From: Janthinobacterium sp.
GTDB lineage: Bacteria > Pseudomonadota > Gammaproteobacteria > Burkholderiales > Chitinibacteraceae
NCBI GenBank assembly: GCA_025360045.1
Contig: JANYCY010000079.1
Location: forward strand, 1-64,000
Length of the DNA: 64,000 nt
Direction: 5' to 3'
In this document: one piece after another, positions 8,165 to 16,298 of the stretch
How the letters are laid out: each line of letters opens with the position of its first letter
How positions within the stretch are numbered: the first letter of the stretch is position 1
The notes under the pieces: generated by a model
Told to the model about the DNA's origin: nothing
Database searches by the model: none
Seen by the model: the letters and a program-made list of their open reading frames with translations, nothing else
Program-made: the position numbers and the translations under genes

Positions 8165-8653
8165 ATGCAATGTGCTCGATTATTATTTCTCTGTTTTTTG
8201 TGCTCAGCCGTGTTTGCTCTGGACGCGCCTAAAGGTAAGGTGGTGCTGACTATATCAGGTGCGGTGAGTCAGCCCAATGTAGGAAAGGATGCGGCATTTA
8301 CCATGGAGGCGCTTACCAAACTACCTCAGGTCAGCTTTACTACGAAGACGCCTTGGTATGATCAGCCTGTGAAATTTACCGGGCCCTTGCTAAAAGACAT
8401 CTTGGCCGCAGCAGGTGCAAAAGGGGAGAAAATAAGCCTGTGGGCGCTCAATGATTATCACGTTGAAATGCCCTCTGCAGATATAAGGACTTATCCAGTC
8501 GTGATTGCTAGGCTGATGAATGACAAGCCAATGTCTGTTCGTGAGAAAGGTCCTTTATTTGTTGTCTATCCTTATGATGCCCATAGCGAGCTCAATACAG
8601 AGCTTTATTTTACGCGCTCTATATGGCAGCTATCTAAAATCATTATTCAGTAA
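8165..8653 (+). CDS. Secreted oxidoreductase-like (YedY-type) molybdopterin domain protein without cysteines in the mature part
   Basis: A signal peptide (MQCARLLFLCFLCSAVFA) is followed by about 145 residues that look like the PF00174 molybdopterin-binding fold: VVLTISGAV, FTMEALTKLPQVSF, PVKFTGPLLKDILAAAG and PLFVVYPYD. I chose the ATG at 8165 because the signal peptide begins there, although the frame is open further upstream. The mature protein has no cysteine, so the molybdenum-coordinating Cys of YedY/MsrP is missing and catalysis is unlikely. It lies 12 bases upstream of a large sensor kinase and may be a periplasmic ligand-binding partner of it (inference). Confidence 0.7.
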   Translation: MQCARLLFLCFLCSAVFALDAPKGKVVLTISGAVSQPNVGKDAAFTMEALTKLPQVSFTTKTPWYDQPVKFTGPLLKDILAAAGAKGEKISLWALNDYHVEMPSADIRTYPVVIARLMNDKPMSVREKGPLFVVYPYDAHSELNTELYFTRSIWQLSKIIIQ

Positions 8654-8665
8654 AAGGAAAGGGGG

Positions 8666-11600
8666 ATGGATCGCAGTAAGCGGCTCCTTCTGCTGATTAT
8701 TAGCAGCTTGGTGGCTGTTTATGCGGCCATTGCTGTTTTGCAATTTGTGCAATTCCAGAGTTTAAATCAAGCAATGGGGCGTGCTGATGATAATGCCCTA
8801 TGGGCATTGGTTCAGCTGCAGGTCGATTACCGTCGTTTTGAAAATATCTTTGAATTGCACTTAATTAATGACAAGAAAATCCCATTAGAAGCGTTGAAAT
8901 TACGCTATGAATTATTTGTTAGCCGAGTCATTAATTGTAGGGCGGGTGCGCCTAGAGATCTCATGAAAAATGAAGTAATCTATGCAAAAACAATGAATGA
9001 ATTAAATGTATTTTCTATCAATGCGGATCATTATTTAGGCGTTGATTCTGATCTCCCTCCAAGTCAACAAAATTTAACACGGCTTTTTGAGCAATTTCAT
9101 TCTTTAGAAAATAGTATTAGGGAATTGGGGTTGCGGGCGGCAGTGGCCTCGGCCAAAGTGGTGGATGCGCGTAGTGCCGAAGTAAAAAAACAAATAATTT
9201 TTACTAGTGCATTAACGGCTTTTCAGTGCGTATTGACCTTATTACTGGCTTTAGCGATGCTGCGTCAGCATCGGCAAAAAGAGAAAGCGCAGGCCGATGT
9301 CTTGCTGGGCCAAACCGAGAGGGTATCGGCCCTAAAACGTAATGAAGAGATTTTGGAGGCGCGCGTGTTCGAGCGCACGTCTGCTTTGGCGATGGCTAAT
9401 GATAGCTTGCAATCTCAGCAAATAGAATTAGAGCGTGCTCGTAATGATGCCGATCAGGCGTCGAAAATGAAATCCGATTTCCTTGCCAATATGAGCCATG
9501 AAATACGCACACCGATGAATGCGGTAATTGGTATGTCTTATTTAGTGCTTAAATCTAATCTCACGTTTAAACAGCGTGATTATATTGAAAAAATTCAGAA
9601 ATCTGGGCAACATTTGTTGGGGATTATTAATGATATTCTTGATTTCTCTAAAATAGAATCTGGCAAGCTTAAAATTGAATGTATTGATTTTGAGCTGGAT
9701 CATGTCCTAGATAATGTGGCCAATTTATTGATTGATAAAGTCAACTTTAAAGGCTTAGAGCTGGTGTTTGATATTTCGGCCGATGTGCCGCATGCCGTCC
9801 GAGGAGATCCATTAAGAATCGAGCAAATATTAATTAATTACACCAATAATGCAGTGAAATTTACCAATGAAGGCGTAATAAAGCTGCTTTGCCAAGTCCG
9901 TGAACAAGATGATGCAGGGGTGCTGCTTTATTGGGAAGTGAGTGATACAGGAATTGGCCTTGAAAAAGAGCAAATAGAACAATTATTTCAATCGTTTCAG
10001 CAGGCAGATACATCCACCACGCGTAAATATGGAGGAACAGGGTTAGGTTTGGCGATTTCAAAGCAACTGGCCGTATTGATGGGCGGTGAAGTCGGGGTGC
10101 AAAGTGTATTGGGAAAGGGGAGTGTGTTTTGGTTTACGACACGGCTAGGCTTTAGTGCGCAGGAACCCCGCTGCTTTTTGCCTAGTGTAGATTTGCGCCA
10201 TCAAGCTGTTTTGGTGGTGGATGACCAAGAAGAAGCCGCGCGCGTACTGGCTGAATTATTGCGCACCATGACGTTTCGTCCCATTGTGGTGAACTCTGGC
10301 CAGCTGGCGATTGAACGTGTAGCGCAGGCAGATGCAGCAGGCTCACCATTTGCCGTGGTGTTTTTGGACTGGCGTATGCCGCAAATGGGGGGGAGAGAAA
10401 CGGCGCAGGCGATTCAATCGCTATCGGTGCACACCCATCCTCGCCTTATTGTGGTGACTGCATATGGCAAGGATGATGTGCTGAGTGATGCCCCTTTTAC
10501 TGTGATTGACGATGTGCTGATTAAGCCTGTCAGTGCCTCGCAATTATTTGATACGACGATGCGTGTTTTAGGCTCTGCTACTGATCGAGGGCATCATCCT
10601 TTGCTCAGCGTAGCATCTACAGAAATTAATCTATCGAGTATTCGTGGCGCACGTATTTTATTGGTAGAAGATAATGAATTAAATCAACAAGTCGCGATTG
10701 ATCTTTTGCAAGATGCGGGCTTTGTGGTTGATTTGGCGCAGGATGGTTTGCAAGCAGTGCATAAAACAAAGTCAGGCGGCTATGATTTGGTGCTTATGGA
10801 TATGCAAATGCCCGTAATGGATGGGGTTGAAGCCACAAAATTAATTAGGCAATCCCCAGAGTCTGCGTTATTGCCGATTGTGGCGATGACTGCTAATGCG
10901 ATGAAAGTGGATCAAGAGCGATGTATGAGCGCAGGAATGAATGAGCATGTTGCCAAGCCGATAGAGCCTAATGAATTATGGTCCGCATTATTACGCTGGA
11001 TTAAGCCAAGGCCACAAAATGCTATAAGCCTTGCGGCGGCAGTCGCCTTGCCTGTGCCATTTATACTTAAAAATAAATTAGAATTAATGAGTGTTGCGGG
11101 TTTGGATATTAATAATGGCTTGCGGCGGGTATTAGGCAAGGAGTCGCTCTATTTAGATATGCTGAGGAAATTTATTCATGGGCAATCAGCCGTAATCGCA
11201 GAAATTAGCCTTGCCCTTGAGGAAAAAGATTTTGCAACGGCCGAGCGATTATTGCATAGCAGTAAATCGGTTGCGGCCAGTATCGGTGCAGTAGAGCTGG
11301 CTGAACAGGCCGCCGAGCTTGAAAATATCGTGCGCTTTCGTCCGTCTGACCCGATGCTAAAACCGATGCTAGAGGCTTTTTCTGCGACGTTAGTGGGGTT
11401 TTTGGTCGATTTAATTGTGGCTTTGGATGGAATAAAAAATATAGAAGAAGTGATTGCCCCAGATGCTGTGAGCGGGTCGATGCAGGCGTTAATTATGGTG
11501 GTTGATGATACGCCAATGAATCTATTGTTAATTGATCGGATGCTAAAAAAAGAATACCAAATTATCTCGGCTAATCATGGTGAACAAGCTTTGGAAATGT

Positions 11601-11875
11601 TGGCTAATGGGTCGCAACCACAACTTATTTTATTAGATATTCTTATGCCAAAAATGGATGGCTATGAAACCTGTCGGCGAATCAAGGCGGATCCAAAATG
11701 GTGCGATATTCCTATTATATTTATGTCAGCACGAGCAGAGGCAGAGGATGAATTATTAGGTATGGAATTAGGTGCAGTCGATTATATGACTAAACCCCTT
11801 TGTTTGCCCTTGGTGTTGAGCCGAGTCAAAGCTCAATTGGCTTTGCACGCACACAAGAATCAAACGCCGAATTAG
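8666..11875 (+). CDS. Hybrid sensor histidine kinase with three receiver domains and an HPt domain
   Basis: This 1069-residue inner-membrane protein has transmembrane segments near residues 7-29 and 176-200, with a periplasmic sensor helix region between them. A cytoplasmic coiled coil leads to a HisKA domain with SHEIRTPMNAV (His278), then a HATPase domain (NNAVKF, DTGIGL, GGTGLGLAI). A first receiver follows (Asp568 in VVFLDWRMP), a second (Asp712 in LVLMDMQMP), an HPt domain with His864 in LLHSSKSVAA, and a third, C-terminal receiver (Asp991 in ILLDILMP). This is the layout of a BarA/ArcB-like phosphorelay with an extra output receiver and no DNA-binding domain, so the signal must leave through other response regulators. 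It forms an operon with the secreted YedY-like protein just upstream, which may supply the stimulus. Confidence 0.9.
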   Translation: MDRSKRLLLLIISSLVAVYAAIAVLQFVQFQSLNQAMGRADDNALWALVQLQVDYRRFENIFELHLINDKKIPLEALKLRYELFVSRVINCRAGAPRDLMKNEVIYAKTMNELNVFSINADHYLGVDSDLPPSQQNLTRLFEQFHSLENSIRELGLRAAVASAKVVDARSAEVKKQIIFTSALTAFQCVLTLLLALAMLRQHRQKEKAQADVLLGQTERVSALKRNEEILEARVFERTSALAMANDSLQSQQIELERARNDADQASKMKSDFLANMSHEIRTPMNAVIGMSYLVLKSNLTFKQRDYIEKIQKSGQHLLGIINDILDFSKIESGKLKIECIDFELDHVLDNVANLLIDKVNFKGLELVFDISADVPHAVRGDPLRIEQILINYTNNAVKFTNEGVIKLLCQVREQDDAGVLLYWEVSDTGIGLEKEQIEQLFQSFQQADTSTTRKYGGTGLGLAISKQLAVLMGGEVGVQSVLGKGSVFWFTTRLGFSAQEPRCFLPSVDLRHQAVLVVDDQEEAARVLAELLRTMTFRPIVVNSGQLAIERVAQADAAGSPFAVVFLDWRMPQMGGRETAQAIQSLSVHTHPRLIVVTAYGKDDVLSDAPFTVIDDVLIKPVSASQLFDTTMRVLGSATDRGHHPLLSVASTEINLSSIRGARILLVEDNELNQQVAIDLLQDAGFVVDLAQDGLQAVHKTKSGGYDLVLMDMQMPVMDGVEATKLIRQSPESALLPIVAMTANAMKVDQERCMSAGMNEHVAKPIEPNELWSALLRWIKPRPQNAISLAAAVALPVPFILKNKLELMSVAGLDINNGLRRVLGKESLYLDMLRKFIHGQSAVIAEISLALEEKDFATAERLLHSSKSVAASIGAVELAEQAAELENIVRFRPSDPMLKPMLEAFSATLVGFLVDLIVALDGIKNIEEVIAPDAVSGSMQALIMVVDDTPMNLLLIDRMLKKEYQIISANHGEQALEMLANGSQPQLILLDILMPKMDGYETCRRIKADPKWCDIPIIFMSARAEAEDELLGMELGAVDYMTKPLCLPLVLSRVKAQLALHAHKNQTPN

Positions 11876-11983
11876 TGGCTACATGGCTATTCGCACGGGT
11901 TATTTTATAAAGTTTGATTATGTCTCTTGTTCAACAAGCTATGTGCAGATGGACTTTTAAAGCGCTGAGTTAGTTTTTGAATT

Positions 11984-12089
11984 GTAGGGCGGGTGAAGCT
12001 CAATCCTATCAACTTAAGCGAAATGTTTTTCGTCTGGCGGTTGAAGCCTGCGAGCTATGCTGAAAAATGCGGGTTTCACCCCTCCTACG
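11984..12089. repeat. Palindromic repeat of the TAGGGCGGGTGAA family (diverged)
   Basis: It begins GTAGGGCGGGTGAA and ends GGGTTTCACCCCTCCTAC, with inverted ends and about 80 bases between them. Related copies lie at 15180-15308, 50780-50848 and 54077-54148. This copy is the most diverged. Repeats of this type are scattered between genes in many beta-proteobacteria. The function is unknown; a transcript stem or a protein site are possible. Confidence 0.6.
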
Positions 12090-12180
12090 ATATTTATAAT
12101 GAGATTGAGCAAAAGGCATAATCAGAAAGTTTGATCTTTTACGCTTGTTTGTCTGAGCTAATATCCGCAAAATGGCGGCC

Positions 12181-12424
12181 TGACTCGGGGTGCCGCTTAT
12201 ACAAGCAGCCTGTCGGACTTAAGACTGATCTACTGCGAAAAAGCCAGATTTGGCCATATTTCACGCATTTTTTCGTTGAATAGCTCGCTATTCGCCTCAA
12301 AAAGACGAGAAATCTGTCTCAAGCCGTTCTTTTCCTCGCGATGATCGCTTAAGCCCAACAGGCCCTATAGCGGCTGAGAAATACCCGTGACCTGATCTGG
12401 ATCATGCCAGCGTAGGGAAGTCGG
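12181..12424 (+). ncRNA. TPP (THI-box) riboswitch with a greatly enlarged P3 arm
   Basis: The core is unmistakable: ACTCGGGGTGCC at 12183-12194, GGCTGAGAAATACCCGTGA from 12372, and CCTGATCTGGATCATGCCAG then CGTAGGGAAG from about 12391 to 12420. These are the thiamin-pyrophosphate-binding elements of the Thi-box. The P3 stem is closed by GCCGCT (12192-12197) and AGCGGC (12369-12374). About 170 bases sit in its loop, where most riboswitches have from a few to tens of bases. The riboswitch precedes thiM and thiE by about 40 bases, so it should shut down thiazole salvage and thiamin phosphate synthesis when TPP is abundant. Confidence 0.92.
12202..12365. mobile_element. MITE-like hairpin element inside riboswitch P3
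   Basis: The arms GCCTGTCGGACTTAAG (12208-12223) and CTTAAGCCCAACAGGC (12348-12363) are near-perfect inverted repeats. The inside folds further, with GAATAGC-TC-GCTATTC at the centre. Short TATA-like sequence stands on both sides (CTTATA before, CCTATAG after), as if a TA-rich target had been duplicated. A similar long hairpin with the shared words CTGTCG and CTACTGCGAA is found at 48716-48856. There is no reading frame, so it would have to be moved by an enzyme encoded elsewhere. The element status is inferred from structure and from the two copies. Confidence 0.6.
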
Positions 12425-12429
12425 CGCTG

Positions 12430-12459
12430 CTTGGCGCAGGCTTTCTGCCCGCCAAGGAG
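12430..12459 (+). promoter_or_regulatory. thiM ribosome binding site partly held in a hairpin
   Basis: CTTGGCG (12430-12436) pairs perfectly with CGCCAAG (12450-12456), and the second arm runs into the ribosome binding site AAGGAG (12454-12459), five bases before the ATG. No U-run follows, so the riboswitch probably works by hiding the ribosome binding site, not by early termination. An alternative short stem GCGC/GCGC at 12424-12437 would break this hairpin and could be the open state. Confidence 0.55.
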
Positions 12460-12464
12460 CTCAA

Positions 12465-13286
12465 ATGTCTGATTTGCATACTATTCCACTTATCCCCCAA
12501 TTCCCCCTGTACCGCGTCGGCGAAGAACTCGCGCGCTTGCGTGCTGCCGCGCCGCTGGTGCATTGCTTGAGTAATGAGGTTGTTCAGTCGATTACGGCCA
12601 ATGTCTTGCTGGCTCTGGGCGCGTCGCCTGCCATGATTGTGGCCGAAGAAGAAGTGGCCGAGTTTGCCGCCATGGCCGATGCTCTGCTGATTAATGTGGG
12701 TACGCTGTATCCGGCCCGTCTGCTCGCCATGCAAAAAGCCGTTACGGCGGCCAATGTGGCCAATACGCCTTGGGTGCTCGATCCGGTGGCCGCGGGCGTT
12801 TTGGCTTATCGCACCGACGCATTGCATGATTTATTACTGCAAAAACCGGCAGTGATTCGTGGGAATGCTTCAGAGATTATGGCTTTGGCTGGCGAATCGG
12901 CCAGCGGAAAAGGGGTAGATAGTACGGCCAACTCAGTGCTAGCGATTGCCGCCGCACAGCGTCTTGCACTGCAAACCGGTGCGATTGTGGCGGTGACGGG
13001 CGAAGTGGATTATGTCAGCGATGGCGTCTCTACTTGGGCTATTCCTTGGGGTCATGTGTTGATGACACGGGTCGTGGGCACGGGTTGCGCCTTGTCTGCG
13101 GTGGTTGCGGCTTTTGTAGCGGGTGCGCCCGATAAGCTGGCGGCGGTGGCTGCCGCCTGCGCCGTGATGGCGATCGCGGGCGAGCGCGCCGAATCAGCTT
13201 GCGACGGCCCAGGTACATTCTTGCCTGCCTTTTTAGATGCGCTATATATCATGCAGCCCGCCATGCTCAAAGCGGTGGACGAATGA
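12465..13286 (+). CDS. thiM: Hydroxyethylthiazole kinase
   Basis: ThiM phosphorylates hydroxyethylthiazole with ATP, so that salvaged thiazole can enter thiamin synthesis. The 273-residue protein has the ribokinase-like features of the family: [10 protein letters not shown] near residue 32, WVLDPVAAG at 103-111, RGNASEI at 132-138, and the anion hole with catalytic Cys in GTGCALSA at 205-212. The length is normal for ThiM. It is preceded by a TPP riboswitch and overlaps thiE by 4 bases (ATGA), so the two are made together under TPP control. Confidence 0.95.
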   Translation: MSDLHTIPLIPQFPLYRVGEELARLRAAAPLVHCLSNEVVQSITANVLLALGASPAMIVAEEEVAEFAAMADALLINVGTLYPARLLAMQKAVTAANVANTPWVLDPVAAGVLAYRTDALHDLLLQKPAVIRGNASEIMALAGESASGKGVDSTANSVLAIAAAQRLALQTGAIVAVTGEVDYVSDGVSTWAIPWGHVLMTRVVGTGCALSAVVAAFVAGAPDKLAAVAAACAVMAIAGERAESACDGPGTFLPAFLDALYIMQPAMLKAVDE

Positions 13287-13921
13287 AGCCGGTTTTAGAT
13301 CTGTCTCTCTATTTAGTGCTCGATCCTGATCTCTGTGGCGGGGATGTGCAGGGCATGGTGGCTACGGCCGTGGCAGCTGTGGCGGGCGGTGTGACCATGG
13401 TGCAATTGCGCGCACCCAAATGGAAAAAACGCCAATGGGTGTCAGCTGCGATGGCCCTAAAAGCTGCACTGGATCCTCTCAATATTCCTTTGATTATTAA
13501 TGATCATATCGATGTGGCGCTTTTAGTCGATGCGGCAGGGGTGCATGTGGGCCAGCAAGATATCGCCCCAGAAATGGCCCGCCAGCTGCTCGGCCCACAT
13601 AAATTGCTGGGTTTATCGACATCCAATGCCGAGCACTTAGCCGCTGTGCCGCTGGATATCGTCGATTACATCGGTGTAGGCCCCGTGTTTGCAACCGGCA
13701 CCAAGCTTGATGCTTCTCCTGTGATTGGCTTAGTAGAATTTGCCAAACTCATGCAGGCTAAGGCCATCCCTGCAGTAGCCATTGGCGGAATTGGCCTTGG
13801 CCGCGTGGCCGCTTTACGCGCCGCCGGAGCCAACGGCGTGGCCGTGGTGTCAGCTATTTGCGGGCAAGCTGATCCGCAGCAAGCGGCGCAGGCATTGAGG
13901 TTAGAAGGCGCAGGTGTTTAA
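13283..13921 (+). CDS. thiE: Thiamine phosphate synthase
   Basis: ThiE joins hydroxymethylpyrimidine diphosphate and thiazole phosphate to give thiamin phosphate. The TIM-barrel markers are visible: [13 protein letters not shown] (diphosphate-binding), [43 protein letters not shown] and [10 protein letters not shown]. Translation starts at the ATG that overlaps the thiM stop (ATGA). The frame stays open upstream of it, but that part reads through thiM and is not coding. The protein has 212 residues, as usual. In one position of the lead motif it has APKW where many relatives have KxK. Confidence 0.93.
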   Translation: MKPVLDLSLYLVLDPDLCGGDVQGMVATAVAAVAGGVTMVQLRAPKWKKRQWVSAAMALKAALDPLNIPLIINDHIDVALLVDAAGVHVGQQDIAPEMARQLLGPHKLLGLSTSNAEHLAAVPLDIVDYIGVGPVFATGTKLDASPVIGLVEFAKLMQAKAIPAVAIGGIGLGRVAALRAAGANGVAVVSAICGQADPQQAAQALRLEGAGV

Positions 13922-13946
13922 GCTTAGGGCGGATGCAGCCTCATGT

Positions 13947-13990
13947 GCGCTAACCAAAATACAAAAAGACCTTTTTAGTGCCTTTGGCAC
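13947..13990. repeat. Left inverted repeat flanking thiD
   Basis: About 44 bases, from GCGCTAACCAAAAT through AAAAAGACCTTTTTAGTGCC to GGCAC, match the reverse complement of 15206-15248 with only about three substitutions and one indel by eye. The two copies bracket thiD. Inside each copy GTGCC and GGCAC form a small hairpin. Whether this is a mobile cassette boundary or just two copies of a dispersed repeat cannot be told from one genome. Confidence 0.6.
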
Positions 13991-13999
13991 GTTGATTTT

Positions 14000-14225
14000 G
14001 GTGCGGGATCCCCGCGAGGACTCACTTTCTTGAACGGCCAAGAAAGTAAGCAAAGAAGGCCGCCCCGACCAGCACGAAAGCCCCTCACTGCGGATAATCG
14101 GCTCGGCGGAAAAGGCTGCTCGGGAGCAAGCCCGCTACCCCTTTTCCGAAACCCCGAGCCGCTTATTCCTCATGTCGCGGCTTCAAGGGGGGATTTAAGC
14201 CCCGTGCAAAGAGCGTGGTCATTAC
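14000..14225. repeat. Structured intergenic element upstream of thiD
   Basis: The 365-base gap between thiE and thiD holds ACTTTCTTG (14024-14032) and its perfect complement CAAGAAAGT (14039-14047), followed by a GC-rich stretch with further stems such as GGAAAAGG...CCTTTTCC. I recall closely similar sequence blocks between genes of many beta-proteobacteria. An 89-codon frame crosses it, but its product is Arg/Pro-rich and looks like read-through, so I do not call a gene. It could be an RNA or an inactive repeat. Confidence 0.4.
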
Positions 14226-14286
14226 ATTTTTTCGCTGTCAACTTAGAAAAATCATTTGGTTGGGATGAAACCCACCGCGTATTCAC

Positions 14287-15093
14287 ATGGATTCATTAAT
14301 GATTAATGCCCTAACAATTGCAGGCTCGGATTCTGGCGGTGGCGCTGGTATTCAGGCGGATTTAAAAACCTTTTCAGCGCTGGGCGCTTATGGCATGAGC
14401 GTGATTACTGCGCTCACAGCCCAAAATACACTTGGGGTACATGGTGTTCACCCTGTGCCATCTGATTTTGTACTGGCTCAGCTCAATGCCGTGCTGGCGG
14501 ATATTCGCGTCGACAGCGTCAAAATCGGCATGTTAGCCAATGCTGAAATCGTCCACGCCGTGGCTCAAGGCTTACGCCAGCATCAGCCCGCCTGCGTGGT
14601 GCTGGATACGGTGATGATCGCCAAAGGCGGCCACCCTTTGCTTTTGCCTGAAGCGATTGCCGGAATTCGTGATCAACTCTTGCCGCTGGCCGATTTAATT
14701 ACCCCTAATTTGCCTGAGGCCGCTGCTCTGCTTGGCGTGGCAGAAGCGCGTAATGAGGAAGAAATGCAAGCACAAGGCCATGCGCTGTTAGCGATGGGCG
14801 CAAGGGCGGTATTGATGAAAGGTGGGCATTTGGGCGGAGAAGAAAGCCCAGATTGGCTGATTACCCCAGCCAGCGCCACTCGCTTTGCCGCGCAGCGCAT
14901 CGCAACAAAACACACTCACGGCACGGGTTGCACGCTGTCTGCAGCACTCGCTGCTCTGCGACCTAAACACGCTGATTGGATGGCTACGGTAGATGCCGCA
15001 AAAAGCTATTTGCTCGCGGCCATTGCTGCGGCCGATCAATTACAAGTCGGGCAGGGAATCGGGCCGGTGCATCATTTTCAGGCTTGGTGGTAA
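14287..15093 (+). CDS. thiD: Hydroxymethylpyrimidine / phosphomethylpyrimidine kinase
   Basis: ThiD phosphorylates hydroxymethylpyrimidine twice to make the pyrimidine partner used by ThiE. The 268-residue protein has LTIAGSDSGGGAGIQADLKT at the start, ALTAQNTLGVHGVH, VKIGMLANAEIV, VVLDTVMIAKGGHPLL, LITPNLPEAAALLG and the catalytic THGTGCTLSAALAA near residues 210-223. It is 365 bases behind thiE and has no riboswitch of its own. The start is weakly supported by a ribosome binding site, and a second ATG four codons further in is possible. It is bracketed by inverted repeats. Confidence 0.93.
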   Translation: MDSLMINALTIAGSDSGGGAGIQADLKTFSALGAYGMSVITALTAQNTLGVHGVHPVPSDFVLAQLNAVLADIRVDSVKIGMLANAEIVHAVAQGLRQHQPACVVLDTVMIAKGGHPLLLPEAIAGIRDQLLPLADLITPNLPEAAALLGVAEARNEEEMQAQGHALLAMGARAVLMKGGHLGGEESPDWLITPASATRFAAQRIATKHTHGTGCTLSAALAALRPKHADWMATVDAAKSYLLAAIAAADQLQVGQGIGPVHHFQAWW

Positions 15094-15179
15094 TAAAAGA
15101 CTGTAGTAAGTAGCTTGGGTATATTTTTTTGCCCAACACATCGCTGTAAATAAAAACATTGGGACGATAAAGCTTTAGT

Positions 15180-15308
15180 ACCGTAGGGCGTAATAAGTCT
15201 GGGGTGTGCCGAAGGCACTAAAAAGGTCTTTTTGACTTTGATTAGCGCCCATGGGGTACAACCTGCGTCTTTATTCAACATTGCTCGCGGGTTTCACCCG
15301 CCCTACGA
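15180..15308. repeat. Repeat block with the right thiD-flanking copy and a TAGGGCG...CGCCCTACG palindrome
   Basis: The block opens with CGTAGGGCG and closes with CGGGTTTCACCCGCCCTACG, the inverted ends of the dispersed family also found near 11984, 50780 and 54077. Inside lies the 43-base copy (15206-15248) that is inverted relative to 13947-13990. It fills most of the gap between the converging thiD and AraC-type genes. No typical terminator is seen. Confidence 0.6.
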
Positions 15309-15325
15309 AAAATACAAGAAGCACT

Positions 15326-16282
15326 CTATTTATCATTCACCACCGTCGTTACCAGTTTTAATAGCTCAGGCAATATCTCTGGTAGCCGATCCTGAATGCT
15401 GCGGCCTGGCAAAAGCGGTAGGCAAAGATCGTAGCGGCCATCGTGGTAGCACTCCACCCGTGGCCGCTGCGGGTCTAGCATCCAGCCCGAATAGGGCAAC
15501 CACACCAGCATTAGATCACGCCAGCGCGGGCCAATATCGGCGCTAAGCCCTAGGTGACTAAACACGGCCCAACGTCCAGCTGGGCGCTGATACTCGCCGA
15601 TATGCCGAGGCAATTTTAAGTGCCGTGGAATAGCCACGGCCGCATCGTAACGTCGCCGCTCGGCAGGCGTTGTGGCAGGATCGCTCCAAACTAAGCCAAA
15701 CCAATAATTCGCCTTAATGTCAATCGCTTGGCATTGTTCTTGAAAATCCACCAAGAGCTTCTCTAAATGAAAACCATAATCACCCACTGCTCGTTGATAA
15801 GCCATACGCTCTGCTGGCCATTCTTCTAAATTAATGCAGCCCTCAACTTCATCCCAGCTCCAAACACGATCCACATCGGTGCCTGCAATCGTAGGCCCTG
15901 GCCGATAAGACATCGCGCCTAAATTATTGGCGATCCAACAAATCGCCACCGCCCGCCCAGCACGTAAATCACTCGGCGTAAAACCAAAGCTGCGGCTAAA
16001 GGCTCGGCTAAAGGTGGCGAGGGAAGAGAATCCGACTAAATCAGCCACCTGCCCAATCGATAAATGCGGGGACCATTGCAATAGCGAGGCGGCGACTTCT
16101 AAGCGCAATTGCCATAAAAACGCCTGTGGGCTGTCGCCATATTCACTTTGAAAGCGATGCGCTAAATGCCAAGGCGAGTAATGTGTGACATCGGCTAAAT
16201 CAGCCAATTGCAAAGGCGCAGCCAAGCCGCGCACCATGCGATCTATCGCTTTTTCTAGGCGAACGCAGGGAGGATTAGTCAT
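15326..16282 (-). CDS. AraC-family regulator with GyrI-like effector domain
   Basis: The 318-residue protein begins with a double helix-turn-helix of the AraC/XylS type: LADLADVTHYSPWHLAHRFQ, then IGQVADLVGFSSLATFSRAFSRSFGFTPSDLR, ending near residue 105. A GyrI-like (SOUL/Rob type) small-molecule-binding part follows, with RMAYQRAVGDYG and GRWAVFSHLG. This order, DNA-binding domain first, is that of Rob and related regulators of stress or drug response. The ATG abuts a parS palindrome and has no visible ribosome binding site, so a later start is possible. No obvious target gene lies next to it. Confidence 0.82.
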   Translation of the reverse strand: MTNPPCVRLEKAIDRMVRGLAAPLQLADLADVTHYSPWHLAHRFQSEYGDSPQAFLWQLRLEVAASLLQWSPHLSIGQVADLVGFSSLATFSRAFSRSFGFTPSDLRAGRAVAICWIANNLGAMSYRPGPTIAGTDVDRVWSWDEVEGCINLEEWPAERMAYQRAVGDYGFHLEKLLVDFQEQCQAIDIKANYWFGLVWSDPATTPAERRRYDAAVAIPRHLKLPRHIGEYQRPAGRWAVFSHLGLSADIGPRWRDLMLVWLPYSGWMLDPQRPRVECYHDGRYDLCLPLLPGRSIQDRLPEILPELLKLVTTVVNDK

Positions 16283-16297
16283 GTTTCACGTGAAACA
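16282..16297. promoter_or_regulatory. parS centromere site (perfect 16-bp palindrome)
   Basis: TGTTTCACGTGAAACA is identical to the consensus bound by chromosomal ParB proteins. It almost exactly fills the 16-base gap between the AraC-type start and the end of the thiD paralogue. A ParB gene is present at 42647-43468 and a second parS at 39015-39030. A chance perfect match to a 16-base site in 64 kb is very unlikely. Such sites cluster near the replication origin. Confidence 0.9.
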
Positions 16298-16298
16298 A

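Noticed and set aside
14030-14299. 89-codon frame upstream of thiD
   Set aside because: The product is Arg/Pro-rich and covers hairpins of a repeated intergenic block; there is no ribosome binding site and it overlaps the thiD start.
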